From: Galeruca laticollis
Taxonomy: Eukaryota; Arthropoda; Insecta; Coleoptera; Chrysomelidae
Assembly (NCBI GenBank): GCA_963921935.1
Contig: OY998180.1
Span: forward strand, 112,722,183-112,786,182
Reading direction: 5' to 3'
Length of the DNA stretch: 64,000 nt
Positions 32,985 to 43,479 of this stretch are shown in pieces (position 1 is the stretch's first letter; the number at the start of each line of letters is the position of its first letter). The notes under the pieces were generated by a model. It was not told where the DNA came from. It worked only from the letters and a program-made list of their open reading frames with translations, and did no database searches. The position numbers were made by a program, and so were the translations under genes.

Positions 32985-34345
32985 TTAATTTTTCCGTGGA
33001 CAGGTTTCGATTGAACTATCAGGTAGCGCCAGGCATACATATCCGCTAGGGCTTCCTAATATTTTAAATCAACAACCCCAATAATTTAATAAATCACACC
33101 CCCGGTATTTTCTAGTTATTCTCTTTCATTTTTCCGTGGAGAGGTTTCGATTGAAATATCAGGTAGCGCGAGGCATACATATCCGCTAGGGCTTCCTTAT
33201 ATTTTAAATCAACAACCCCAATAATTTAATAAATCACACCACCGGTATTTTCTAGTTATTCTCTTTCATTTTTCCGTGGAGAGGTTTCGATTGAAATATC
33301 GGGTAGCGCCAGGCATACATATCCGCTAGGGCTTCCTAATATTTTAAATCAACAACCCCAATAATTTAATAAATCGCTACCCCGGTATTTTCTAGTTATT
33401 CTCTTTCATTTTTCCGTGGAGATGTTTCGATTGAAATATCAGGTAGCGCCAGGCATACATATCTGCTAGGGCTTCCTAATATTTTAAATCAACAACCCCA
33501 ATAATTTAATAAATCACACCCCCGGTATTTTCTAGTTATTCTCTTTCATTTTTTCCGTGCAGAGGTTTCGATTGAAATATTAGGTAGCGCCAGGCATACA
33601 TATCCGCTAGGACTTCCTAATATTTTAAATCAACAACCCCAATAATTTAATTAATCGCTACCCAGGTATTTTCTAGTTATTCTCTTTCATTTTTCCGTGG
33701 AGAGGTTTCGATTGAAATATCAGGTAGCGCCAGGCATACATATCCGCTAGGGCTTCCTAATATTTCAAATCAACAACCCCAATAATTTAATAAGCCACAC
33801 CCCCGGTCTTTCCTAGTTATTCTCTTTCATTTTCCGTCGAGAGGTTTCGATTCAAATATCAGGTAGCGCCAGGCATACATATCCGCTAGGGCTTCCTAAT
33901 ATTTTAAAGCAACAACCCCAATAATTTAATAAATCACATCCCCGGTATTTTCTAGTTATTCTCTTTCATTTTTCCGTGGAGAGGTTTCGGTTGAAATAAC
34001 AGGTAGCGCCAGGCATACATATCCGCTAGGGCTTCCTAATATTTTAAATAAACAACCCCAATAATTTAATAAATCACACCCCCGGTGTTTTCTAGTTATT
34101 CTCTTTAATTTTTCCCATGGAGAGGTTTCGATTGAAATATCAGGTAGCGCCAGGCATACATATCCGCTAGGGCTTCCTAATATTTTAAATCAACAACCCC
34201 AATAATTTAATAAATCACACCCCCGGTATTTTCTGGTTATTATCTTTCATTTTTCTGTGGAGAGATTTCGATTGAAATATCAGGTAGCGCCAGGCATACA
34301 TATCCGCTAGGGCTTCCTAATATTTTAAATCAACAACCCAAATCA
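32985..34345 (+). repeat. LTR minisatellite B, ten units
   Basis: Unit starts near 32993, 33130, 33269, 33409, 33548, 33691, 33831, 33969, 34111 and 34251. Units differ by single bases and in a variable CACACCCCCGG / CGCTACCCCGG segment. Confidence 0.92.
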
Positions 34346-34623
34346 TTTTGTAACTCCCCCCTCGTTATTCAAAAAGACTTACTCCACCTACCGAGTTTAC
34401 CAAGAATGATTAACCATTTTATTTATGTATCTTAAATTGACACGCAACCCGTTTGATTTATAAAAGCTTTGGTAAAACCTATTGCACGAAAAGACCACCG
34501 AATTCGGAAGATTTTATCGTTGATTCTACCGTTCCTTTCTTGCATACATTATTTTATATTTACAAAACACTCTCGCTTGTGTCCTGCCTGCTTCGTCGCT
34601 ACTAACCGCCTATAAATTGTTGA

Positions 34624-35097
34624 TATATCTGTTTTGTGGAGACTAGGATATTACCTCCTATTACCTGCATCAATTTCTTTTTCTTAGTTTCATTTACTGT
34701 ATATAACGGCTTAGTTGACTATATAAGAAAAAAGAATATAGAATTAAAATATAAACCGAACCTTGGTGTTTTATTGACCGACTATAGATTAGTACCTACC
34801 CACAGTAGAGTAGTTATTTGGCTGCACGAATTTTGGTTTCCCGTAGAGTGGACCAGGAGCACAACTTTTACTTTAAGACTAGCGAGAACGTTTGTTTCAT
34901 TTGGCAATAATCACCGAATTTTGACAGCAATAGACCCCTGGAATTTACCGTACCTCCATCTGAGACTACCTGGAACTCTCGACGAGTGGAGTCGAGGGGC
35001 CGTGGAGACAACCACGTACACGTTAAAAATCTGGCGCCCGAGAAAATGTAAGGATTCCAAGGTGTCAGAAGTGACGTTCCGAGGCGTTAAGAGGTAG
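34624..35097 (+). CDS. Open frame inside the LTR (unknown)
   Basis: Open for 157 codons after a TGA, with no ATG near its start (the first candidate codon is GTG at 34636), so translation would need a spliced or upstream start. A hydrophobic segment near the beginning (ITCINFFFLVSFTVYNGLV) could span a membrane. The rest contains KPNLGVLLTDYRLVPTHSRV, a Trp-rich stretch WLHEFWFPVEW and a basic end. No similarity to a known family is recognised. The left LTR has the same frame with two stops and an in-frame 6-bp deletion. The frame may be chance in a long LTR. Confidence 0.25.
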   Translation, partial: YICFVETRILPPITCINFFFLVSFTVYNGLVDYIRKKNIELKYKPNLGVLLTDYRLVPTHSRVVIWLHEFWFPVEWTRSTTFTLRLARTFVSFGNNHRILTAIDPWNLPYLHLRLPGTLDEWSRGAVETTTYTLKIWRPRKCKDSKVSEVTFRGVKR

Positions 35098-35168
35098 GGC
35101 AAGATGCCGCTACCGATATATTACGCGCAACGCAGCGCACCGTCGTCGCTTAGGGAAGTAAACGCGTC

Positions 35169-35171
<3 letters not shown>

Positions 35172-35243
<72 letters not shown>

Positions 35244-35369
35244 TTAATTATAAATATTTTATTCCGTCCAGATACGAAATAAAATCCCAACAAGGAGCGA
35301 AACGTCAAGTTATATAGACGATATTCAATTTATATTATTTATAACCAAAACCCAAGAACATAAAATTAA

Positions 35370-35435
<66 letters not shown>
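35172..35435. repeat. Palindrome centre: (TA)n - PLE-like block - (TA)n
   Basis: TA tracts (35172-35240 and about 35371-35435) surround a unique 130-bp block with GAAACGTC at 35299-35306 and AACCAAAACCCAAGAACAT. The block recurs in direct orientation at 38983-39171. The GAAACGTC word recalls the hammerhead core of PLE ends, but the CTGANGA half is not intact. Confidence 0.8.
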
Positions 35436-35438
<3 letters not shown>

Positions 35439-38400
35439 GACGCGTTTACTTCCCTAAGCGACGACGGTGCGCTGCGTTGCGCGTAATATATCGGTAGCGG
35501 CATCTTGCCCTACCTCTTAACGCCTCGGAACGTCACTTCTGACACCTTGGAATCCTTACATTTTCTCGGGCGCCAGATTTTTAACGTGTACGTGGTTGTC
35601 TCCACGGCCCCTCGACTCCACTCGTCGAGAGTTCCAGGTAGTCTCAGATGGAGGTACGGTAAATTCCAGGGGTCTATTGCTGTCAAAATTCGGTGATTAT
35701 TGCTAAATGAAACAAACGTTCTCGCTAGTCTTAAAGTAAAAGTTGTGCTCCTGGTCCACTCTACGGGAAACCAAAATTCGTGCAGCCAAATAACTACTCT
35801 ACTGTGGGTAGGTGCTAATCTATAGTCGGTCAATAAAACACCAAGGTTCGGTTTATATTTTAATTCTATATTCTTTTTTCTTATATAGTCAACTAAGCCG
35901 TTATATACAGTAAATGAAACTAAGAAAAAGAAATTGATGCAGGTAATAGGAGGTAATATCCTAGTCTCCACAAAACAGATATATCAACAATTTATAGGCG
36001 GTTAGTAGCGACGAAGCAGGCAGGACACAAGCGAGAGTATTTTGTAAATATAAAATAATGTATGCAAGAAAGGAACGGTAGAATCAACGATAAAATCTTC
36101 CGAATTCGGTGGTCTTTTCGTGCAATAGGTTTTACCAAAGCTTTTATAAATCAAACGGGTTGCGTGTCAATTTAAGATACATAAATAAAATGGTTAATCA
36201 TTCTTGGTAAACTCGGTAGGTGGAGTAAGTCTTTTTGAATAACGAGGGGGGAGTTACAAAATGATTTGGGTTGTTGATTTAAAATATTAGGAAGCCCTAG
36301 CGGATATGTATGCCTGGCGCTACCTGATATTTCAATCGAAATCTCTCCACAGAAAAATGAAAGATAATAACCAGAAAATACCGGGGGTGTGATTTATTAA
36401 ATTATTGGGGTTGTTGATTTAAAATATTAGGAAGCCCTAGCGGATATGTATGCCTGGCGCTACCTGATATTTCAATCGAAACCTCTCCATGGGAAAAATT
36501 AAAGAGAATAACTAGAAAACACCGGGGGTGTGATTTATTAAATTATTGGGGTTGTTTATTTAAAATATTAGGAAGCCCTAGCGGATATGTATGCCTGGCG
36601 CTACCTGTTATTTCAACCGAAACCTCTCCACGGAAAAATGAAAGAGAATAACTAGAAAATACCGGGGATGTGATTTATTAAATTATTGGGGTTGTTGATT
36701 TAAAATATTAGGAAGCCCTAGCGGATATGTATGCCTGGCGCTACCTGATATTTGAATCGAAACCTCTCGACGGAAAATGAAAGAGAATAACTAGGAAAGA
36801 CCGGGGGTGTGGCTTATTAAATTATTGGGGTTGTTGATTTGAAATATTAGGAAGCCCTAGCGGATATGTATGCCTGGCGCTACCTGATATTTCAATCGAA
36901 ACCTCTCCACGGAAAAATGAAAGAGAATAACTAGAAAATACCTGGGTAGCGATTAATTAAATTATTGGGGTTGTTGATTTAAAATATTAGGAAGTCCTAG
37001 CGGATATGTATGCCTGGCGCTACCTAATATTTCAATCGAAACCTCTGCACGGAAAAAATGAAAGAGAATAACTAGAAAATACCGGGGGTGTGATTTATTA
37101 AATTATTGGGGTTGTTGATTTAAAATATTAGGAAGCCCTAGCAGATATGTATGCCTGGCGCTACCTGATATTTCAATCGAAACATCTCCACGGAAAAATG
37201 AAAGAGAATAACTAGAAAATACCGGGGTAGCGATTTATTAAATTATTGGGGTTGTTGATTTAAAATATTAGGAAGCCCTAGCGGATATGTATGCCTGGCG
37301 CTACCCGATATTTCAATCGAAACCTCTCCACGGAAAAATGAAAGAGAATAACTAGAAAATACCGGTGGTGTGATTTATTAAATTATTGGGGTTGTTGATT
37401 TAAAATATAAGGAAGCCCTAGCGGATATGTATGCCTCGCGCTACCTGATATTTCAATCGAAACCTCTCCACGGAAAAATGAAAGAGAATAACTAGAAAAT
37501 ACCGGGGGTGTGATTTATTAAATTATTGGGGTTGTTGATTTAAAATATTAGGAAGCCCTAGCGGATATGTATGCCTGGCGCTACCTGATAGTTCAATCGA
37601 AACCTGTCCACGGAAAAATTAAAGAAAAGATCAAGAAAAGGCCGGACTCCGGTTATGCCAAGATGTTCCAACTTATTGTTAAACCACGGAAAATAAGCAC
37701 AATGAATACACTAGGTTTGTGATTGAAAAGACCATTTAATTTCGTACCGTTATAATTAAAAAGAAACTTCTTACCTTCTACTACAAACAAGTTATTGGGG
37801 TACTTATAAACCAAAGAAAACGTGAAAGAAATTATTGAATTTTTAAAATACGGAAAATAAACACAATGAATACACTAGATTTGCGATTGAAAAGACCACT
37901 TAATTTCGAATCGTTATAATTAAAAACCTCTTACCTTCAACAATAACCAAATTCTCGTGGTATTTTTACACCAAAAGAAAACTTCAAAGAAATTATTAAA
38001 TTTTTAAAAGGAACAAGAAAAGAAAAAACCAATACGGTTCGGCGGAACGGTATTTACGGTGACTGTCGTCTAAGAATCTACACAACTGACTACCTACACC
38101 CGACTCGACTCTTTCGCATATCCTTACACATTTCCACCTCCTCGATTAGTTCGACCTGCGCGCTACTCACTGCTTATCGTATGGCGGTGGCGAAACCAAT
38201 ATCTGAAATTTCGGTGGTATCAGTCGGAATAAACATTTTACATGCAATAAATAATTTTCCCACGGGAACTAGACAGTAAAATAAAAATATTATTGGAATT
38301 TAAAATAACTATATCTCTTATGTACAAAACTATTTCTACCCAGAAACTAGAGAGTAAATAATAATGTCCTTTTTACACTTATAATAGTTATAAATCTTAT

Positions 38401-38979
38401 AGCTGAAATGTTTTGAGCATATACTCGGCGACATAAACTACAAAGTAATGTTTTATACAGAGGCCAAAATACATAACGGGCGATATATAATATCAAATAA
38501 ATATATACTCGGTGACATAAACTACAAAGTGATTCTTTTATACAGAGGCCAAAATACATAACGGACGATATATAATATAAAATAAATATATACTCGGCGA
38601 CATAAACTATAAAGCAACTTTTATATAGAGGCCAAAATACATAACGGACGATATATAATATAAAATAAATATATACTCGGTGACATAAACTACTAAAAGT
38701 AATTTTTATACAGAGGCCAAAATACATAACGGATTATATAATATAAAATAAATATATACTGGGTGACATAAAAACAAACTGAAAATCCACTCGGTAACAC
38801 AAGGTAACTTTCAGTAACGAGAACCTCGTTACATCCCCCCAATTTTTTTCTTAAACAACCTTACTCAATTACAATTTACTTAACTCTATTTCAGTCTTTA
38901 TACTGTAATCCGGACTGGTCTCCTATGGAGCTGCTCATTGTGGGCGGGTCTTCTTGAGTCTGTAGCCTCTGCTACGGAC
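35436..38979 (-). repeat. Inverted copy of the gypsy-2 LTR (palindrome arm)
   Basis: Every position pairs with its mirror so that coordinates sum to 70607, from 31628/38979 to 35171/35436. Arms are 3544 bp each with no net length change, including the ten-unit minisatellite. I noted at least six single-base differences (for example 34794, 34905, 34570, 32466). It includes the whole LTR, the polypurine tract and 146 bp of internal sequence. It is not itself a mobile unit, since it stops inside the element. Confidence 0.95.
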
Positions 38980-38982
38980 TCT

Positions 38983-39122
38983 GCTATATATTATCATTAA
39001 TTATAAATATTTTATTCCGTCCAGATACGAAATAAAATCCCAACAAGGAGCGAAACGTCAAGTTATATAGACGATATTCAATTTATATTATTTATAACCA
39101 AAACCCAAGAACATAAAATTAA

Positions 39123-39171
<49 letters not shown>
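38983..39171 (+). repeat. Second copy of the PLE-like block
   Basis: Matches 35238-35435 in the same orientation, with a shorter TA end. GAAACGTC at 39052-39059. Together with the first copy it brackets the inverted arm like a long direct repeat. Confidence 0.88.
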
Positions 39172-39172
<1 letters not shown>

Positions 39173-39553
39173 TTGGTTTTACCGAAGCAAAAGCCAGGTT
39201 TGATTCAAGCAGAAGTCTAATTTGACAAAAGCAGAATCTTTCCTGAAGCGGAAGCCGGTATTTCTTTCTTTGCATAAAGCATTGGATAAACTGAGAATTT
39301 CGACTGCCTCGCGGCTTGTCGTTTGAGCGATCTTGCGATCTTGCTCTTTCCTCAGAGTTCCATTTGAAATTTAAACAAAAGAACTTGTCTTGTGGTAATT
39401 TCCACAACTGAAAAGCCGAATCTAAGGCGAAACAAATCGAAAATTGTCTATCAAAATTGATTTTCCATCTCCAGAAGAACTGGGATGATGATGATTTGTT
39501 TCGCCTTAGATTCGGCTCTTCAGTTGTGGAAATTACCACAAAACAAGTTCTTT

Positions 39554-39582
<29 letters not shown>
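39172..39582. other. Sequence before the PLE, including a foldback and (TA)n
   Basis: An inverted repeat of 62-bp arms (39377-39438 and 39493-39554, two mismatches, 54-bp spacer), then a TA tract at about 39556-39583. The rest has Ala/Gln-like triplet words (AAGCAGAAG, GAAGCGGAAG) but no recognised gene. Confidence 0.7.
39377..39554. repeat. 62-bp foldback inverted repeat
   Basis: The left arm begins AAAAGAACTTGTCTTGTGG and the right arm ends CCACAAAACAAGTTCTTTT. Mirror coordinates sum to 78931. Strong hairpin potential. Confidence 0.92.
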
Positions 39583-39586
<4 letters not shown>

Positions 39587-41080
39587 CTGATTTGGAGGCA
39601 AAGTCCCTGTACACTTATAACGGTACTTGTCCTAAATATTATGGCTTACCGAAGGTTCACAAGGAGGATATACCACTTAGACCGATAGTATCATGTATAG
39701 GTGATCTACACAACCTTTAGCTAAGTTCATATCGTTAATACTGGACAAGGCCTTCAGTAACTTTAATAAATTTAGAATTAAAGACTCGTTTGAGTTTTCA
39801 GAACAGATAAATAATTATAAATTGCCTGAGGGTTTTGTTTTGCTTTCTTTTGATGAGGTATCATTGTTTACGAATATTCCATTAACCTTAATTCCATTTT
39901 CGATGAACATTTTGCTCTTATACAACAACATTGTAATATTTCAAAACGAGAATTCTTAGATATTGTTCAATACTTATATAAAAACACTTATTTTTCATTT
40001 AATAATAATTTCTATCAACAAAAAATGGGACTTCCGATGGGTGGGACAACCTCACCAGTAATAGCTGAGATAGTCATTAACAAACTTTTATACTTTGTAA
40101 TAGAGACAGTTGATTTTGATTTTCCATTTATATTTCAATACGTTGATGACTTACTTACAGCTGTTCCTGCAGAAAAAGTACAGTATGTACTTAATATTTT
40201 CAATTCATTTAATTCTAACCTTACGTTTACGGTGGAAGAGGAGTCACACTCATCTGTCCCTTTTTTAGACACATTAGTAGTTAGAAATACCGATAACGTT
40301 GTTTGTCTGGATTGGTATAGAAAAGCAACTAATTCAGGTAGATACATACTTTTTTCTTCGTACCATCCAGAAAAGCAAAAAATTAATGCAGTTTTAGCTA
40401 TGAAAAATAGAATAAATAGAATTTGTCACGAGCAATTTGTACAAAAAAATCTTGTAATTCTGAAGGACTTACTCATAAAAAATCAATATCCTTTAAAACT
40501 TGTGAATAGATTGTTGTTTTGTAACAATGGCGGTATTACTGGCCGTAATTCAATTATTAATGAAGCAGAACCCTTAAGGTATGCTAAATTGCAATATATA
40601 CACAATTTGTCTCCTTCATTGGTTAGGTTGTTTTCCAATTATAACATAGTAGTAGCTAACTACAATTGTAAAAAACTTAATCTATTCTACTCTAACTTAA
40701 AAGATAAAACGCCAACATTGCAAAAGTCTGGCGTCGTATATGGTATCCCTTGTGAATGTGGGTTGTTATACATAGGGCACACTGGCCAAAAATTATCAAA
40801 GAGATTAGCTTTGCATAAAAGCGATTGTAAAAACAAACCACAGGCCACTAGCCTTAGTATACATGTAAACCAGAATGACCACAGAGTACAGTACGAAAAT
40901 GCTATTATCCTTGACTCAGAAAATAATCTATTTCAACGAAAGATATTAGAGATGTGTTACATTAGTGAATGCAGAAATACTCTCAACCACAAAAAAGATG
41001 TAGATAGCTTAAGTTTAATGTATACATACTTATTGCAACAACAACTTACTAAGAAAAATAGGTTGGCCAGAAATACTTAA
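39583..41080 (+). pseudogene. PLE-1 reverse transcriptase with GIY-YIG endonuclease
   Basis: Starts within the RT at ITDLEAKSLY; YYGLPKVHKEDIPLRPIVSC is the PLE signature. Frameshifts near 39718 and 39885 divide it. The middle part has LPEGFVLLSFDEVSLFTNIP, where the first Asp of the active site lies. From about 39890 the frame is intact to the end: MGLPMGGTTSPVIAEI, then YVDDLL (catalytic), SVPFLDTLV and DWYRKATNSGRYILF. The C-terminal endonuclease has SGVVYGIPCECGLLYIGHTG with GIY-YIG-type residues, KRLALHKSDC, and the catalytic Glu in FQRKILEMCYI. A Cys/His set (CEC, HKSDC, SIHV) fits the zinc finger of PLE endonucleases. PLEs use this nuclease to nick and prime reverse transcription on chromosomal DNA. 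Confidence 0.9.
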
Positions 41081-41540
41081 ACATTGAATTCAATTTAAAT
41101 GTATATAGTTTAGAAGAAATTACTGGGAGTTGGCATAATTACACCAGAACTACTCCAAATTTAAAAAAATGACATCAATCAATTTTTGACATGTGTAGTT
41201 TTGCTCTCTCCATTTCCTGATTAGTAGTAGTTGCAGAGAAACAGTTTAATGTTAATCTTTATCCATCCTCTTTGTTTAAGTAGATTTTTAATAATGTTGA
41301 CAGTAGTTTACGTGTATTTTTGATTTTAAACATGTTCAGATACATATTTTACCATTTTCATATTAGTTTTTAAAGTCAGTTTTTATTACTTCCAAATGTG
41401 AGGTTATGTCTCCATACACCTCTTTTAGCCATGTGTTCGCTAGATTTTTAGAGCTTTAATGCTGATTCTGGTGAGTGTAATAATAATCAACTCATACGTA
41501 TTTGTAATGGAGTGTTCTCCATATATTTTTTAGTTTAATC

Positions 41541-41568
41541 CTGATGAAGTTTGTAATCCCAAACGAAA
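41541..41568 (+). ncRNA. Hammerhead ribozyme-like core in PLE-1
   Basis: CTGATGA (41541-41547), a helix II formed by GTTTG (41549-41553) and CAAAC (41560-41564) with loop TAATCC, then GAAA (41565-41568). This is the invariant core order of hammerhead ribozymes, which are established components of PLE ends. Helix III could use GCTT ... AAGC (41569-41602). The cleavage position was not fixed. Confidence 0.55.
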
Positions 41569-41699
41569 GCTTGAACTTGGAATAAAGGCATTTACTTAAG
41601 AAGCTAACTAAGTACTTTCGTTGCTTCCTCCTTGGTTCTTTTGGGATTTCCCACCGTTATATTTGTTATATAGTTACCAGTACCCCGTTACTGTCCTCC

Positions 41700-41704
<5 letters not shown>

Positions 41705-41736
<32 letters not shown>
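41705..41736. repeat. (TA)n at the 3' end of PLE-1
   Basis: Pure TA tract following the PLE 3' region. Confidence 0.9.
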
Positions 41737-41740
<4 letters not shown>

Positions 41741-43454
41741 AAAAAACAGAGTCACATTTTAAATAAATGGTCCCATTAGAGATCCCTGTATTATACTTTT
41801 TACAGAGAACGTTCATACACACGACTGTTCCACTCGGCATTTCGACTACTGTCAATAGTACCAAAATTTTTGGGAACTTCAACTACAAATAAAATATTGT
41901 ACAAACTATTTAGGAATAATGATATCAACATTGGAAGCAATTACCCATAAAAACAACTCAAACAATAACGTTACAAATACGAATGTTTAATGGCCCTGTA
42001 TACAATAGGAACAGAAGGGATTAAGGAAGAATATCCCATTAACCGATCTAGTTCCTTTTAAAACCGTATCGAAAATAGAAGTTTGGAAGTGAGGCTTTTG
42101 ACAAGTTTCATGGACAACACACTAATTGCTCTTGTTTTCAGATGTCAGTATATAAGTTTTTTTATCGTCTTGTTATTAACCTAGTTAATTAGATGAATCG
42201 TCTCATAATTTTCTGTTTATGGCTATTGATATCAAGGACGAGTGAATCCGATCAGTTTCATTTTATGGCAAGAAATGAAATATTTGATGAGTTTACGAAA
42301 TTATTAGTTAATTTTTTCGCGTTTCATGGCGTTTATGAGGAGAATATAAAGGAGATTTTATAACAAAAAAATTGGTATTTATTATAGAATTCTTCTTTAA
42401 AAATTAACTATTGTAATCTATATTCATACAAAAAATATTCAACATCGAATTTAACAAGGCATCAACCCCTTGTTAATCGCGACCATATCAAACTTGATTC
42501 TTGATGAAGTGAGGTTAGGGTCACTTGATTCAATATAACAGAGCATCACTGAATCGACTAGAATATTATTGAGATATTGAGACCTAATTATTATCTCGTG
42601 ACTAAACATTGAAATTGAACAGAGGCAAGTCTCTGTTTGTCGAATTCCACGATCTATTGATTGGATGATTGATGTGGATGGTTGACACAAAGAGGGAATT
42701 TTCAAGTTGGGCCTTATTGAGAAATGAATTTCGTTATGAGAAATATCCATTTTTCGTCACTAAATTCATACTAATATATAATTTTTCGTATATTATATAA
42801 TTTTATTGTCAAAAACTACAACATTTTTTGATATGGTCTCATAAAAATGTTGTAGTTTTTGACGATTCCGAAGGTATCAAAGATGTACATTATTTTTTAT
42901 ATTAATCATCAGAGATGTAAATTTCTTTCTTATGTCAATCATCGGAACAAAAATTTTATCTCAAATTATTGATTATATTTGGTTTTTTCGATTCTATATT
43001 TGTAAGATTATACAGGGTGAAACTTGAAGTAACATTTTTTGTGACAAATCAGTATATAAAAATGTTGTGTCCACACCTATGGAGTACAAATACGAAAATC
43101 AAAAGAGGAATGTTCATTCTATAATAAAAAAATATACCAACATTCCAGTGTTCAGACAAACATAATTATAAGGCATCAAAGTTGAAGTTTCAAAAAAATA
43201 CCTTCAATTCTTAATATAAATGAGTAAATCATGTTTTAACCGTCTATAAAATGCAAGGGCACATATTTTTATAAATTTTGAAACCATAAATTTTTTTTAA
43301 ACTGTTCGTTTGCTTTGTTTCGGTGTTTGATAGCGTACGTTTAGAATTTGGACATATATGTTAACGTAATTCGTTACAATCATGTCGCTGTATTCGAGAT
43401 CACGATTAGAAGATTCACAAAGGATTAAAGGGGATTTTGGTGTACTTACTTATA
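41737..43454. other. unassigned DNA
   Basis: No recognised gene. A 99-codon minus frame (42451-42750) resembles nothing. Contains a perfect hairpin (42808-42863) and an ACAGGGTG word near 43014. Confidence 0.5.
42808..42863. repeat. Perfect 21-bp inverted repeat
   Basis: GTCAAAAACTACAACATTTTT (42808-42828) pairs with 42843-42863 around a 14-base loop. It might be the core of a small foldback element or a transcription stop-like hairpin. Confidence 0.9.
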
Positions 43455-43479
43455 TCAAATCGGCAGCGGTGTAGAGATT

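Larger units (their letters stand above)
21355..35171 (+). mobile_element. Ty3/gypsy element with giant LTRs (gypsy-2)
   Basis: LTRs start TGTAACGAGG (21355 and 31774) and end GTCACA (25154 and 35171). The 5' LTR is followed 4 nt later by a primer-binding site and the 3' LTR is preceded by a purine tract. Gag, protease region, RT-RNase H and integrase lie between, all interrupted. The LTRs (3.4 kb right; about 2.55 kb left without its insertion) are much longer than usual for this superfamily. Their size difference is mostly due to 10 against 4 copies of a 139-bp minisatellite. Both flanks are (TA)n, so target duplications cannot be read. Confidence 0.9.
31774..35171 (+). repeat. gypsy-2 3' LTR, 3.4 kb
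   Basis: Lacks the Crypton-like insertion. Carries minisatellite A (31837-32190), ten units of minisatellite B (32985-34345) and an open frame at its end. The whole LTR recurs inverted at 35436-38833. Confidence 0.92.
39583..41704 (+). mobile_element. Penelope-like element 1
   Basis: RT and GIY-YIG frames (to 41080), a 3' region of about 600 bp with a hammerhead-like core, and a (TA)n end. The 5' part is missing: the RT begins directly after a TA tract. Confidence 0.85.

Noticed and set aside
32985..34345. Regularly spaced repeats resembling a CRISPR array
   Set aside because: Units of 139 bp are repeated over their whole length without unique spacers, inside an LTR of a eukaryotic retrotransposon.
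35299..35306. Active hammerhead at the palindrome centre
   Set aside because: Only the GAAACGTC half is intact; the CTGANGA box is not present before it.
39078..39614. 178-codon minus-strand frame
   Set aside because: Spans two (TA)n tracts and the foldback; no similarity, and the PLE RT is on the plus strand.
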